Shown here one piece after another: positions 17,990-26,865 of a DNA stretch of 64,000 bases. Numbering within the stretch: position 1 is the first letter of the stretch; each line of letters opens with the position of its first letter. The notes beneath the pieces were generated by a model that saw only the letters and a list, made by a program, of their open reading frames with translations, searched no databases and had not been told where the DNA came from. A program made the translations under genes and the position numbers. Origin of the DNA: Salinisphaera sp052044135 (lineage in GTDB: Bacteria; Pseudomonadota; Gammaproteobacteria; Nevskiales; Salinisphaeraceae); the NCBI RefSeq assembly GCF_052044135.1, contig NZ_JBQDYF010000017.1, positions 1-64,000 of the forward strand, in the 5' to 3' direction.

Positions 17990-19218
17990 AGTGATATCTC
18001 CGACTTGGGCATAACGTCCGGGCCCGCCGGGACGAGCAATCGATCGAGTTCGGCGACGCGCGCCGGCCACGCGTAGCGGGTCAGCACATAATCGCGTGCG
18101 GCACGCCGCCCGGCTCCGTCCGGCGCAGCGGTCAGACGGGCGATGACCGCCGCTGCGAATGCCTCGGGCGTATCGGCCACATCGCAGACCTCATGGTGCC
18201 CGGTTTCCAGCCCGGCCGCGGCCTGCGGTGTCATGACAACGGCCAGGGACATCGCCAGCGCCTCGAGCACCTTGTTCTGCAGGCCGCGTGCGATGCGCAT
18301 CGGTGCGACGGCAACGCGCGCATGCGCAAGATAAGGCCGTACATCGGGTACGGCGCCGGTGACCTCCACGCCCTCATGTGCGGCAAGCGCTCGCACGTCG
18401 CGCGTGGGCCGCGTGCCGACGATGACAAATCGTGCTGCGGGCACAACGGCGCGCACGCGATCGAAGACATGCTCGACAAACCAGGTGACGGCATCGACGT
18501 TCGCGCCGTAGTCCATGGCGCCCGTGAACACGATCCGCGCCGCGCCGCCCCGGTCCGGATCGGAATAATCGGCCTCCGGGTCGAAATACCCGGCATCCAC
18601 GCCATTGGCGACCGCATGCACGCGGTCGCTACACTCCGGCACCATGCGCCGGAAGAAATCCGCTTCGGCGGCCGACACGAACACGCTTGCATCGAATGTA
18701 CCTGCCAGCCGGCGCTCGCCCGCGGCCAGTGTCTTCGCTTCGCGCGCATAGACCCAGCGCATCGGTGCCCGGGCGTGTCCGGCGTATTGGGCCCACTTGT
18801 CGGAATCCACATCGACAAAGTCGAGTACACGACGAACGCGGTCGTGCCGAAGCACATAAGGCGCCATGGTCGATGAGAACACCAGCACGGCATCGATGGC
18901 GCGCTCATGCATGAGCCGGTCGACCCAGGCCTGCATCTTCCGGTCGCGATAATAGGCAAAGCTCAAGGCCTCGCGACGGGCCAGAGCGGTCAGGCTCCGC
19001 AGCCGGGCCCGGCGCGGTGCAATCGGCCGTAACAAGACCTGATCGCACCACTGGTTCAGGCAACCCCGATGGGCCCAGTCATCGGGGGTGTCGACGAATG
19101 CGCCCAGATGCACCACATGCCGGCTGGAGAGCGCGCGCAGCCAGTTGAAGGCGCGAATCTTGTCGCCCTTGTTCGGGGGATAGGGTATGCGATGACACAG
19201 ATAAAGCAGTTCAGCCAT
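17986..19218 (-). CDS. Sugar transferase, PEP-CTERM/EpsH1-associated (Stp1 type)
   Basis: A 410-residue GT4-like enzyme. The N-terminus MAELLYLCHRIPYPPNKGDKI is the hallmark of the TIGR03087 family, found beside exosortase A. The core includes HLGAFVDTPDDWAH, RRVLDFVDVDSDKWAQYA, VVFTGAMDYGANVDAV-like donor-domain start and ARGLQNKVLEALAM. It would act in assembly of the polysaccharide or of the glycan attached to sorted proteins. It begins 87 bp after the FemAB-like gene stop, the only sizeable gap between the Wzz gene and the end of the block, so a secondary promoter there is possible. Confidence 0.92.
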   Translation of the reverse strand: MAELLYLCHRIPYPPNKGDKIRAFNWLRALSSRHVVHLGAFVDTPDDWAHRGCLNQWCDQVLLRPIAPRRARLRSLTALARREALSFAYYRDRKMQAWVDRLMHERAIDAVLVFSSTMAPYVLRHDRVRRVLDFVDVDSDKWAQYAGHARAPMRWVYAREAKTLAAGERRLAGTFDASVFVSAAEADFFRRMVPECSDRVHAVANGVDAGYFDPEADYSDPDRGGAARIVFTGAMDYGANVDAVTWFVEHVFDRVRAVVPAARFVIVGTRPTRDVRALAAHEGVEVTGAVPDVRPYLAHARVAVAPMRIARGLQNKVLEALAMSLAVVMTPQAAAGLETGHHEVCDVADTPEAFAAAVIARLTAAPDGAGRRAARDYVLTRYAWPARVAELDRLLVPAGPDVMPKSEISL

Positions 19219-19305
19219 GGTGAGTGCGGCTGGTCATCGCGCGGCGCTGGCCGACGGATGGCAAGGGCGTCACGCCGCTGGGCCGAAACCGGTCGCTGCC
19301 CATCA

Positions 19306-20340
19306 CTAACCCAGGTCCTTCGACAGCCAGGGGCCCACCAGGCACGTGATCGGCAGCGGCAGCTTCTGCCATGCCTTGATGAACATCGCATACTTCGGAT
19401 TATTGGGGCTGATGTCCGGGATCGAGTCCAGGCCCGAGAGATAGTATTCGTAAGCCAGCGGCTCGGGCTCGAAGCCCCAATGCCGCTTGAAATGATAGGG
19501 CCCCGTATCGACCTTGCTGCGCCCGAAATCGAACAGGCGGGCGCCGCGCGCGGTAGCGTGCTGCATGAGCGCCCAGTAGAGATAATCGTTGGCCTTGAGG
19601 TCGCGGGCACTCGCCCCGGCGCCGGAGTAATACGGCAGGACCTGGTCGCGAAAATAGAAGTTGAGTACCGCCGCCACCGGCAGGCCCTCGTGGGTCACGG
19701 TCAACACGTCGCAGTCGTCACCGAACACTTGCAGCAGCTCGCGCATGTACTTCCGGGAGAATACCGGCGTGCCGAGGCTTCGCAGGTTGTAGGCATAGAG
19801 CGGATAGAGCCGATCGATCGTGCTGTCGATGGTCCAGTTCAGCCCGTTCTTGATGCCCTTGCGCACCACCGCGCGCTGCTTGCGCGGGATGAGCTGCAGG
19901 TTGTCCTCGTCGTTGTCTGCGAGTTCGCGGCGAAACGTGGTGTAAAGATCCTTGCGTGGCCAGTCGGCGTGTCGCGGCGTGCGTTCCCGCGACTCGAAGT
20001 AATCCACCCCGAGCGTGCGGGCGCGCTCGCAGGCGTGGGCATAGAGCGCCGACTCGGCCTCGGCGGTATCGGCCACCACGCCACCGTAGACACAGAACGG
20101 CGTCGAAATCAGGGCGTTGGCGAACAATCGGCTATTGACGTGGACCAGGGGCAGAATGCCCTCGATCCGACCGTCGCGCTCGGCGTACAGGAAATAGCAG
20201 CGATGTCCGAACGCGCGCTCGATGACCCGTTTCCAGCCGGCGCGATGAAAGAAGGTGGCATCGGCACTCGCCGCCACAAAGGCCTCCCAGGCGGTCTCGT
20301 CCTGGCCCAGCGTGTGCACCTGAAGCGATTCGGCACTCAT
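19306..20340 (-). CDS. FemAB-related protein, PEP-CTERM system-associated (TIGR03019 type)
   Basis: A 344-residue protein of the GNAT-like FemAB/FemX class. Features include TFFHRAGWKRVIERAFGH near the start, CVYGGVVADT, the basic central block IPRKQRAVVRKGIKNGL and the C-terminal LFDFGRSKVDTGPYHFKRHWGFEP. The last is the family's most conserved stretch. FemAB proteins transfer amino acids from aminoacyl-tRNA to cell-wall precursors; the substrate of the PEP-CTERM form is unknown but may be the glycan. ATG 20340 overlaps the deacetylase stop (ATGA); the longer open frame upstream overlaps that gene and is not used. Confidence 0.9.
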   Translation of the reverse strand: MSAESLQVHTLGQDETAWEAFVAASADATFFHRAGWKRVIERAFGHRCYFLYAERDGRIEGILPLVHVNSRLFANALISTPFCVYGGVVADTAEAESALYAHACERARTLGVDYFESRERTPRHADWPRKDLYTTFRRELADNDEDNLQLIPRKQRAVVRKGIKNGLNWTIDSTIDRLYPLYAYNLRSLGTPVFSRKYMRELLQVFGDDCDVLTVTHEGLPVAAVLNFYFRDQVLPYYSGAGASARDLKANDYLYWALMQHATARGARLFDFGRSKVDTGPYHFKRHWGFEPEPLAYEYYLSGLDSIPDISPNNPKYAMFIKAWQKLPLPITCLVGPWLSKDLG

Positions 20341-21269
20341 GCGTTGCTCATCCTTGAAGCGGCGGCGTCGCTGCATCCGTCCTCGATCGCAAAGACCCGG
20401 TCCATGCGATCCCAGCGGAAATCCGCCAGCAGACGTCGCAGGCGAGGTTCGACCCGATGGATGTTGAGGTAATGGCGGAAACGGCGCCGGGGATCCAGCC
20501 CCGGGACGCGCGGCTGCTCCGGATCGACTTCCCATGGGTGAAAATAGAATACCGTCGGCTGTCGATCACGCCGGTTGACGCGCCGCAAGGCGGCGCGGGT
20601 GGCCCGATACGGATACAGTCTGAAAAAGCCGCCGCCGGCGCAGGGCAACCGTCGCCCGCCGATTTCCACCGTAGTGACGGGAATTTCGATCAGGCGGCTC
20701 GCCGGGCCGGGCCGAAACGGGAACCGCGGCGCCCCGGGCATGCCGTAGGCATCGTGCGTGCCCGGATAGATACTCGAACTGTAGCGGTATCCGGCCGCGG
20801 CCAGTTCGTCGAGCGCCCAGAGGTTGGCCGCACCGATCGAGAAACTCGGGGCGCGATAGCCTTTGACCGCCTGCCCGCCGGTGTCCTCGAGTACGGCCTT
20901 GGCTTGACGGATATCGGCGCCGAAGGTCTCGCGATCCTGATTGATCACACGCACATGATTCTGGCCGTGGCTGGCCAGTTCGTGCCCAGCGTCCACGATG
21001 CGACGAATCAGTGCGGGGTGACGCTCGGCCACCCAGCCCAGCGTAAAGAAGGTGGCGCGAACCCCGGCGAGCTCGAACATCGCCAGAATGCGGTCCGTGC
21101 TCGCCTCGACCCGCGACGGCATGCGGGCCCATTGCTCGAACGCAATATGCTGCTCGAAGGCCGAGACCTGGAAGTATTCCTCCACATCCACCGTCATGGC
21201 GTTCGCGCTGACGCGTGTGGGGCTGGATATCGCCTCGGGCTGCCAGTCAATGGCCGTCACGGCGCTCAC
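20337..21269 (-). CDS. XrtA-system polysaccharide deacetylase (TIGR03006 type)
   Basis: A 310-residue NodB-fold carbohydrate esterase 4. The domain starts at AMTVDVEEYFQV (catalytic base and metal-binding Asp-Val-Glu), then FFTLGWVAERHP, ELASHGQNHVRV (metal-binding His-x3-His), GYRAPSFSIG and a C-terminal FYFHPWEVDPEQPR. It removes N- or O-acetyl groups from the exopolysaccharide. No signal peptide is evident. The GTG at 21269 overlaps the ATPase stop (GTGA) and is chosen for coupling; ATG at residue 25 is an alternative since homology begins there. Confidence 0.93.
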   Translation of the reverse strand: MSAVTAIDWQPEAISSPTRVSANAMTVDVEEYFQVSAFEQHIAFEQWARMPSRVEASTDRILAMFELAGVRATFFTLGWVAERHPALIRRIVDAGHELASHGQNHVRVINQDRETFGADIRQAKAVLEDTGGQAVKGYRAPSFSIGAANLWALDELAAAGYRYSSSIYPGTHDAYGMPGAPRFPFRPGPASRLIEIPVTTVEIGGRRLPCAGGGFFRLYPYRATRAALRRVNRRDRQPTVFYFHPWEVDPEQPRVPGLDPRRRFRHYLNIHRVEPRLRRLLADFRWDRMDRVFAIEDGCSDAAASRMSNA

Positions 21270-22468
21270 TCCCGGTTGAATAGACGCCTAAGTTTATAAG
21301 CCGCGGACCCCGGCGCGACGGAGCTTGCCGCGCGGCGCTCGTTATCGGGCCATTCAGTATAGGCCGGGGTCGTCTCGGCGGAGTTTTCAGGCACGAGATC
21401 CCGCAACGTGGCTTCGAGCCGCTCGACACGAAGGATGGCATCGACCAATTCGCGGTGCGCCGCGCTGGTCTCGTGATGGCGCATCAACTCGGCCACACGC
21501 TCTTCGCCGTAAGCGCTGCGCAAGGCGCGTTCGACCGCGGCCACCCGTTCCAACAGCGGATCGAGCTGGGGCGAGGTCGGCGGTTCGCCGCCCTGCTCGG
21601 CCGCGTCGCCCATGCGCGCACGCTCATTGCTGGCACCATCGTAGATCAGACCGTCGCTGGCGAATTCCGCTTCGAATTCCTCGATCGCCGTATCCAGGTC
21701 GTCGCGGGTCAATTCACGCCGTTCCTCCAGATAACCGAGCAACAGCAATCGGTCCATGATCTGGTTGATGCGACGCGGAATCCCGCCCGACCACTCGTAG
21801 ACGCGGTCGTATACCCCCGCCCCGAACGAAAGTCGATCGGCACGCCAGCCCACGGTATTCAAGCGGTGCTCGATATAGCCCGGCACCTCCGCCGCGCCAA
21901 GCGGCTCGAGATGATAAGAGGCCACGATGCGTTGGCGCAGATGCGTCATCGCCGGGCGCATCAACAAATCGCGCAATTCGCTCTGCCCGACCAGCACCAC
22001 CTGGACCAGCGCCTGACCGCGTGCCTGCAGGTTCGACACGATACGCAGTTCCTCGAGCGCCGCCGTACTGCAGGTTTGCGCCTCGTCGACGATCAGCAAC
22101 GCGCGCCGGCTCCGCGCCGCCGACAGCTTGCCGACCAGATTGTCGAGCATCTCGTACTTGGCCAGTCCGCGCACGGCCACGCCGAATGCCGCCGCTACCG
22201 TGGCCACGACATTGTCGGCATCGATATTGGCCATGGCCACGCGGGCAACCAGCAGATGACGCGTCTTGATCTGGTCCAGCAGAACCTGGAGCAACAACGT
22301 CTTGCCGGTGCCGACCGGGCCCGTCACCACGACAAATCCCTCGCCCCGCTCCAGCCCGTAGATGAGATAGGACAAGCCACGGGTATGACTGGCGGTTTCG
22401 AACAACCGCCGCGGGTCCGGCATCAACTGGAACGGGCGCGCCTGAAGTTTGTAAAAATCCTCGTACAC
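21266..22468 (-). CDS. Secretion ATPase, PEP-CTERM locus subfamily (TIGR03015 type)
   Basis: A 400-residue AAA+ ATPase related to ExeA/GspA. The family-typical start is YEDFYKLQARPFQLMPDPR, so a GTG at 22468, two bases after the upstream stop, is preferred to an upstream in-frame start. It has Walker A GPVGTGKT, Walker B LLIVDEAQT, and sensor residues in LVGQSELRDLL and GIPRRINQIMDRLLLLGYLEE. The C-terminal 130 residues are acidic and helix-rich with a possible coiled coil. It probably remodels the envelope or cell wall so the export machinery can assemble, or links it to ATP turnover. It overlaps the deacetylase gene by four bases. Confidence 0.9.
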   Translation of the reverse strand: MYEDFYKLQARPFQLMPDPRRLFETASHTRGLSYLIYGLERGEGFVVVTGPVGTGKTLLLQVLLDQIKTRHLLVARVAMANIDADNVVATVAAAFGVAVRGLAKYEMLDNLVGKLSAARSRRALLIVDEAQTCSTAALEELRIVSNLQARGQALVQVVLVGQSELRDLLMRPAMTHLRQRIVASYHLEPLGAAEVPGYIEHRLNTVGWRADRLSFGAGVYDRVYEWSGGIPRRINQIMDRLLLLGYLEERRELTRDDLDTAIEEFEAEFASDGLIYDGASNERARMGDAAEQGGEPPTSPQLDPLLERVAAVERALRSAYGEERVAELMRHHETSAAHRELVDAILRVERLEATLRDLVPENSAETTPAYTEWPDNERRAASSVAPGSAAYKLRRLFNRE

Positions 22469-22470
22469 GG

Positions 22471-24351
22471 CTAGAACGCTTTTCGGAATTGCAGCGTGAT
22501 CCGGTTTTCCTGATATCCGGGGCCGTTGCTCTCGTCTCGCCATTGCCGTGAGTAACCGACCGCCGCCTCGGCACTGGGCGAGATCGCGCGCACAACGGAC
22601 ACGCCGGCACTGTAGTCATCGGAGCTCGAGCCGTTGCCGAAATTACCGTCGTAATGATCCCAGCTCGCCGAGGGCACGATGCTCGTGCGCGCACGCACCG
22701 CGTAGCGGGTGTCAATCTCGAGGCCGTGGCTGCGGCTGTCGGTCACGCCCGGCGAGCGGTAATTCTCGCGCTGTGCGTAGCCCGTAACCTCGGTGTGGGT
22801 CAGAGCCGTATGGAAACCGATGCGCCCCTGCCAGCGCTTGCGTATGTATGTGCCGCGATTGAGCAGTGAATTAGTGCCGTTGTAGCCGGCCCCGCCGCCA
22901 CCCAGCAAGTTGCCGATCGACCCCACCGAACCGAAGGCATAGCCGGACCCGGCGCTATTGAGCGCATCGAGGCCGGGCGAAGACGGATCTTCGCTGTAAC
23001 GCAGCGACAGATCGAGCAGGCGACCATGGTGCGATGCCGCCAATGAGTAGCTGGCGCCATAGAAGCGGTGGCCGTAGTTCACTTCCAGTGAATTGCTGGC
23101 ACTGGCCCAGCGCGCCCCCACCTGCCAGCGCGGCGCCGACCAACGCTCGTTCCTGCCGTTGCTTCGATATTTATCCTCGACCCCGCCCTGCGTGGTGAGC
23201 GTCAGCGTCGGGGAGACGCGGTAGCCCAGTTGCAGTGTGGCGCTGTCGAAATGCTGCGTCTGGTTGGGATTGCCGCTGTAGCCGGGCGGCAGTGCGCCGG
23301 CACCGAAGACCTGCTGGTAGCGATCGATAAAGCGTTGCGCATTCCCGCCCGAGCTCTTTACCGCCTCGGTAACGACCTGTGCCTGCCAACTGAATGGCTC
23401 GACTTCGGTCGGACTGGTGATGCCGGCGGAGACACCTTGAACGGTGGTATCCGGAACACTGTTGTCGCCGTAGATCGATCGCCCGTAGCGATAACGCAGC
23501 ATCCCCTGGCCCAAGCCACCCAGGGACTGGATTACATAGGGGCTGATATTCGTGTGCCAGGCGGTCGTTTTGTTCTGATTCGGCCGAATGATGTTCGAGC
23601 GTGAATAGCCCACCGACGGATCGATTACCTGTTTCCCGTACTCCGTATCGGCATCCAGATACAGATGGTTTTCAATCAGATCGATGGAGGTGCTGCCCTG
23701 CAGATCGTTGTAGATGTCGTTGTCGTGGCCATGATTGGCATAAGCCACCCCTTCGAGTTGATAGCTTGCCTGGCCGCGGATTCTGCCGGTCGAAGAACAG
23801 GCATCGATGCGCGGCGCCACCGTGGTGATGAAATCCGATTGCCGATGATGCGCGTCGAGATTGAGATTGTCGGTGTAGGTCTCGGAGCCGGAAACCGACG
23901 CCTGCACATAGCGCCCCGACGCTCGCCGGGGCGCCGCCGGGCGATCCAGAACCGACGCGGTGTCCGAACTCGCCACATCGCCCAGGCTCAAACTGGGCGC
24001 GCACCCGTTGGGTGCGAAGCCGCCGGCAAAGCCGAATGGATTGCTCGTACCCGGGCCGCCTGGCGCATAATCCTGGCTACTCGACGCACTGTTGCCGATG
24101 ACAACCGGCCGATTGTCCTGGTAATCGCTGCCGGTGCCCGACGCCGTACCGGTGCGGCTCGTCGCCACGCCGCCACCCCCGGAAGTGGCCCCCGTACCCG
24201 ATCCGCTGCCGGCCGAGACCTGCGCCGCCATCGCGTTCGCACCCCAGACCAACGCCAGGGGCAGCGCCATCACGCACACACGCACACACGCCGCGCGCCG
24301 CAGTGGGCCGTCGGTGGGATCGCACATGGGGATGACACGTGACGCGGGCAT
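22471..24351 (-). CDS. PEP-CTERM-associated outer-membrane beta-barrel protein (TIGR03016 type)
   Basis: A 626-residue secreted protein. The signal peptide is CVMALPLALVWGANAMAA, followed by a Gly/Ser/Thr-rich segment of about 80 residues that looks disordered. From about residue 140 there are alternating amphipathic strands (YVQASVSGSETYTDNLNL, then repeated GYRVSPTLTLTTQGG, ARWASASNSLEVNYGHRFYGA) ending in ENRITLQFRKAF, a C-terminal Phe as in outer-membrane barrels. It resembles family TIGR03016 of XrtA loci and is probably an export pore or scaffold for the polysaccharide. CGGAG lies about nine bases before the ATG. The long Gly/Ser-rich leader looks unusual. Confidence 0.85.
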   Translation of the reverse strand: MPASRVIPMCDPTDGPLRRAACVRVCVMALPLALVWGANAMAAQVSAGSGSGTGATSGGGGVATSRTGTASGTGSDYQDNRPVVIGNSASSSQDYAPGGPGTSNPFGFAGGFAPNGCAPSLSLGDVASSDTASVLDRPAAPRRASGRYVQASVSGSETYTDNLNLDAHHRQSDFITTVAPRIDACSSTGRIRGQASYQLEGVAYANHGHDNDIYNDLQGSTSIDLIENHLYLDADTEYGKQVIDPSVGYSRSNIIRPNQNKTTAWHTNISPYVIQSLGGLGQGMLRYRYGRSIYGDNSVPDTTVQGVSAGITSPTEVEPFSWQAQVVTEAVKSSGGNAQRFIDRYQQVFGAGALPPGYSGNPNQTQHFDSATLQLGYRVSPTLTLTTQGGVEDKYRSNGRNERWSAPRWQVGARWASASNSLEVNYGHRFYGASYSLAASHHGRLLDLSLRYSEDPSSPGLDALNSAGSGYAFGSVGSIGNLLGGGGAGYNGTNSLLNRGTYIRKRWQGRIGFHTALTHTEVTGYAQRENYRSPGVTDSRSHGLEIDTRYAVRARTSIVPSASWDHYDGNFGNGSSSDDYSAGVSVVRAISPSAEAAVGYSRQWRDESNGPGYQENRITLQFRKAF

Positions 24352-24355
24352 GGGC

Positions 24356-25216
24356 TTACTCCGTGCGCTCCGACTCGGCCGGGTACATGCCGTAATAGCC
24401 AGCGTGCCGCTCGCCGAACAACTGATGCCCCTGGCTCAGCACCAGACTGATGTCGGCGCCGGACGGCTCGATCAACGAAAGCGCTGCTTCGACCGCTCTT
24501 TTTTCGGTGTGCTCAGCGCGCACGAGCATAAGAATCTGCCCCACGTTGACCGCCAGCGCCTGGGATTCGGCGGTAGCCAGAAGCGGCGCGGAATCAAACA
24601 GCAGAATCCGGGCCGGATCCGCAGACAGCTCATCGAGTACCGATCTCATTCGCCGGCTCGAAAGGCTTTCCGCCGCCCGACGGCTGCGGCGCCCCGCCGG
24701 CAGGATGGACAGCCGGGCCTCGCTGGTCGGCACCACGCAATGCTCCGGGTCCGCATCGGCATGCGTCAGCAGATGCATCAGTCCCGGCTCGCGTTCAAGC
24801 CCCAGATTGCGGCTGATACCCGGCTTGGCCACATCACCGTCGATCAGGAGTACGGAATGATCCAACTCGTTGGCTAGACTAAGGGCCAGGTTGAAGGTGG
24901 TGAAACTCTTGCCCTCGCCCGGGTTGGCACTGGTGATCATGATCCGGTTCGCAGCCGACGCATCGGCTGCCATGGCATTCAGAATCGGCCGTTTGATCCG
25001 CTGCAACTCACGCCCGATCAATTGCGCCATCGACTCGGGCGGCAGCAATCCGACCCGGCGCAGCCGCACATCGTCGAGCTCCAGCGGCTCGCGCTGTCCG
25101 GGCTCCCGGGTATCGAACACGGGAGCGTCGTCGAACACTTGATCGTCGGCCCATTGCACCGGTTGCCGTCGTTCCTGGCGTTTCAGCCGCTCGGCGGCCT
25201 TCTCGACAATACTCAT
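24356..25216 (-). CDS. Exopolysaccharide tyrosine autokinase, PEP-CTERM locus (TIGR03018 type)
   Basis: A 286-residue BY-kinase cytoplasmic domain. The conserved start is MSIVEKAAERLKR. Nucleotide motifs are ITSANPGEGKSFTTFNLA (Walker A), VLLIDGDVAKP (Walker A') and ILLFDSAPLL (Walker B). The C-terminus has a short tyrosine cluster (HAGYYGMYP) for autophosphorylation. It works with the Wzz-like protein encoded just before it to set chain length and export. ATG 25216 overlaps the wzz stop (ATGA). The tyrosine cluster of three is shorter than in Wzc-type kinases. Confidence 0.92.
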   Translation of the reverse strand: MSIVEKAAERLKRQERRQPVQWADDQVFDDAPVFDTREPGQREPLELDDVRLRRVGLLPPESMAQLIGRELQRIKRPILNAMAADASAANRIMITSANPGEGKSFTTFNLALSLANELDHSVLLIDGDVAKPGISRNLGLEREPGLMHLLTHADADPEHCVVPTSEARLSILPAGRRSRRAAESLSSRRMRSVLDELSADPARILLFDSAPLLATAESQALAVNVGQILMLVRAEHTEKRAVEAALSLIEPSGADISLVLSQGHQLFGERHAGYYGMYPAESERTE

Positions 25217-26802
25217 AGAACCTGTCCGGAGACGATGTTCGGAACCCACTGCACGCCCACCGGCAGCAGGACCAGCGCCGCGGCGAAACCGACCAGTAAC
25301 GACAAACAGCAAATCACGAATACCAGCATCGACCGCCGCCGATCGGCGCGCTGCGCCGGGCTGAGCGCCAGACTCACGGCGCCGATCACGGGGAAACCGG
25401 TCGCCTCGGTCAGGTCACGCCGGCTCGAGAATACCGGGCGGATCTGGGCGAGAAACCATGCAAAGGCAACCCCGGCGGCTATCGCGCCGATCAGCGCCAT
25501 GACCATTAGGATCAAGCGCTTGGGCCCGGACGGTTCGGCTGGCACTTCGGGCGGATCGATGACACGGAATTGCAACGCATTGCTGCTGTTTTGCACATCG
25601 GTCGACAGACGCGCGCTGTACAACCGTGACAACAGTTTTTCGTACTGGTCGCGCGTGACCTGGTAGTTGCGGCTGAGCTCGGCGAGCTTGGCCTGGGCGT
25701 CGTTCATCGAGTCGGCGCCAGCCTGCAGTTTCTTGAGTTGGCCCTGCTTGCGCTGGAGCGACGACTCGAGCGTGCTGATCTGCACCTTGGTGTTGTTGAG
25801 CTGATCGGACAGAGTAGAACCATTGCCGCCGCCGGACGATGATGCCCCGGAGGGCGCCTGAATCTCGCTCGGGTGGGCCCGCAGGCGGGCCAGCATATCC
25901 GTGCGCCGTTGCTTGAGCTCGGCAATCTGCCGCTTGGCATCAATCACGTCGGGGTGCTTCGGTGTGTAGCGCGTCAGCAACTGGGATAGTTTCTGCTGTT
26001 CGGCATCCAGCTGGTTGTCGATGCTTTGAACCTGCTGACTCTGGGCCGGCGGCACGCTGGCGTGGCCGGTTCCGCCGGCGCGCATCTGTTCAAGAATATT
26101 GGCCTTGCGATCGCGCGCGGTCGAAAGCTTGTCCTGGATCGAGTCGATGTCGGCGTTGAGCTTCTGCACCTGACTGACGTAATCGTTCGTCCCGGGCATG
26201 AGCTCTGCGTGGTTCTTCTTGAATTGTGCAAGCGTCTGCTCGGTCTGGTTGAGCTTCTGCTTGTACTTGTCGACTTCCTTGTTCAGAAACGAAACCGCCT
26301 GCGTGGTATCGCCGCTGTTTTTATCCGATAGGTCCATGGTCGTCATGATGCTCATGACTGCCTGCACGACCGACTGCGCCAGCCTGGGTTGTGAGCTGGT
26401 ATAGCTGATGGTGTAGAGGTCGGTATTCCCCCCGCTGTTCTTCAGGGTCAGCCGCCTCTGCAGGCCCTGGATGAGGGCCTGCTCCTGCTCCGGCGTGGTC
26501 ACCCGCAGGTCGAGGCCTGTCGAGCGCGCGATATCACGCAGGTGGGGGCGGCTGAGTACCGTCCGGATCAACAGACTGACCTGCTGATCGGTGTCCGGCG
26601 TGATCGCCATGCCCCGCAGCAGCGGGTCGATCGCCGATTTCGTGTCGATGTGCACGCGCGCCGAGGAGCTGTACTGGTCCGGCAGGCTGTACACATACAA
26701 CCAACCCACCAAGGCAATAAGCCAGGCAATCCCCAGCGCGACCCAGCGAAAACGCCAGATATTGCGGAGCTGACCCAGGACGAGTGAGAGGATTTCCTGC
26801 AT
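25213..26802 (-). CDS. Polysaccharide chain-length determinant, PEP-CTERM locus (Wzz-like, TIGR03007 type)
   Basis: A 529-residue polysaccharide co-polymerase. The N-terminal membrane helix is at about 18-38 (WVALGIAWLIALVGWLYVY), the C-terminal ones are near 425-450 and 490-520. Between them is a long periplasmic region with heptad-rich coiled coils (about 160-400, for example VDKYKQKLNQTEQTLAQFKK). It controls the chain length of the exopolysaccharide and activates the partner kinase encoded next. GAGG stands before the ATG. The 63-base space after the wza-like gene holds a strong hairpin (26822-26859). Confidence 0.93.
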   Translation of the reverse strand: MQEILSLVLGQLRNIWRFRWVALGIAWLIALVGWLYVYSLPDQYSSSARVHIDTKSAIDPLLRGMAITPDTDQQVSLLIRTVLSRPHLRDIARSTGLDLRVTTPEQEQALIQGLQRRLTLKNSGGNTDLYTISYTSSQPRLAQSVVQAVMSIMTTMDLSDKNSGDTTQAVSFLNKEVDKYKQKLNQTEQTLAQFKKNHAELMPGTNDYVSQVQKLNADIDSIQDKLSTARDRKANILEQMRAGGTGHASVPPAQSQQVQSIDNQLDAEQQKLSQLLTRYTPKHPDVIDAKRQIAELKQRRTDMLARLRAHPSEIQAPSGASSSGGGNGSTLSDQLNNTKVQISTLESSLQRKQGQLKKLQAGADSMNDAQAKLAELSRNYQVTRDQYEKLLSRLYSARLSTDVQNSSNALQFRVIDPPEVPAEPSGPKRLILMVMALIGAIAAGVAFAWFLAQIRPVFSSRRDLTEATGFPVIGAVSLALSPAQRADRRRSMLVFVICCLSLLVGFAAALVLLPVGVQWVPNIVSGQVL

Positions 26803-26821
26803 GGTCCTCGCTCAGATTAGC

Positions 26822-26859
26822 GCGCGATAGTGCAGGCCGTTCGGCCAGCACTATCGCGC
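26822..26859 (-). promoter_or_regulatory. Strong hairpin between wza-like and wzz-like genes
   Basis: GCGCGATAGTGC (26822-26833) pairs perfectly with GCACTATCGCGC (26848-26859). Inside, after an A-A mismatch, GGCC pairs with GGCC around GTTC, giving about 16 base pairs. No T-run follows on the minus strand, so it is not a typical terminator. It could protect the 3' end of the wza message, be an RNase processing site, or lower expression of the genes behind it. Confidence 0.65.
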
Positions 26860-26865
26860 CGGATT

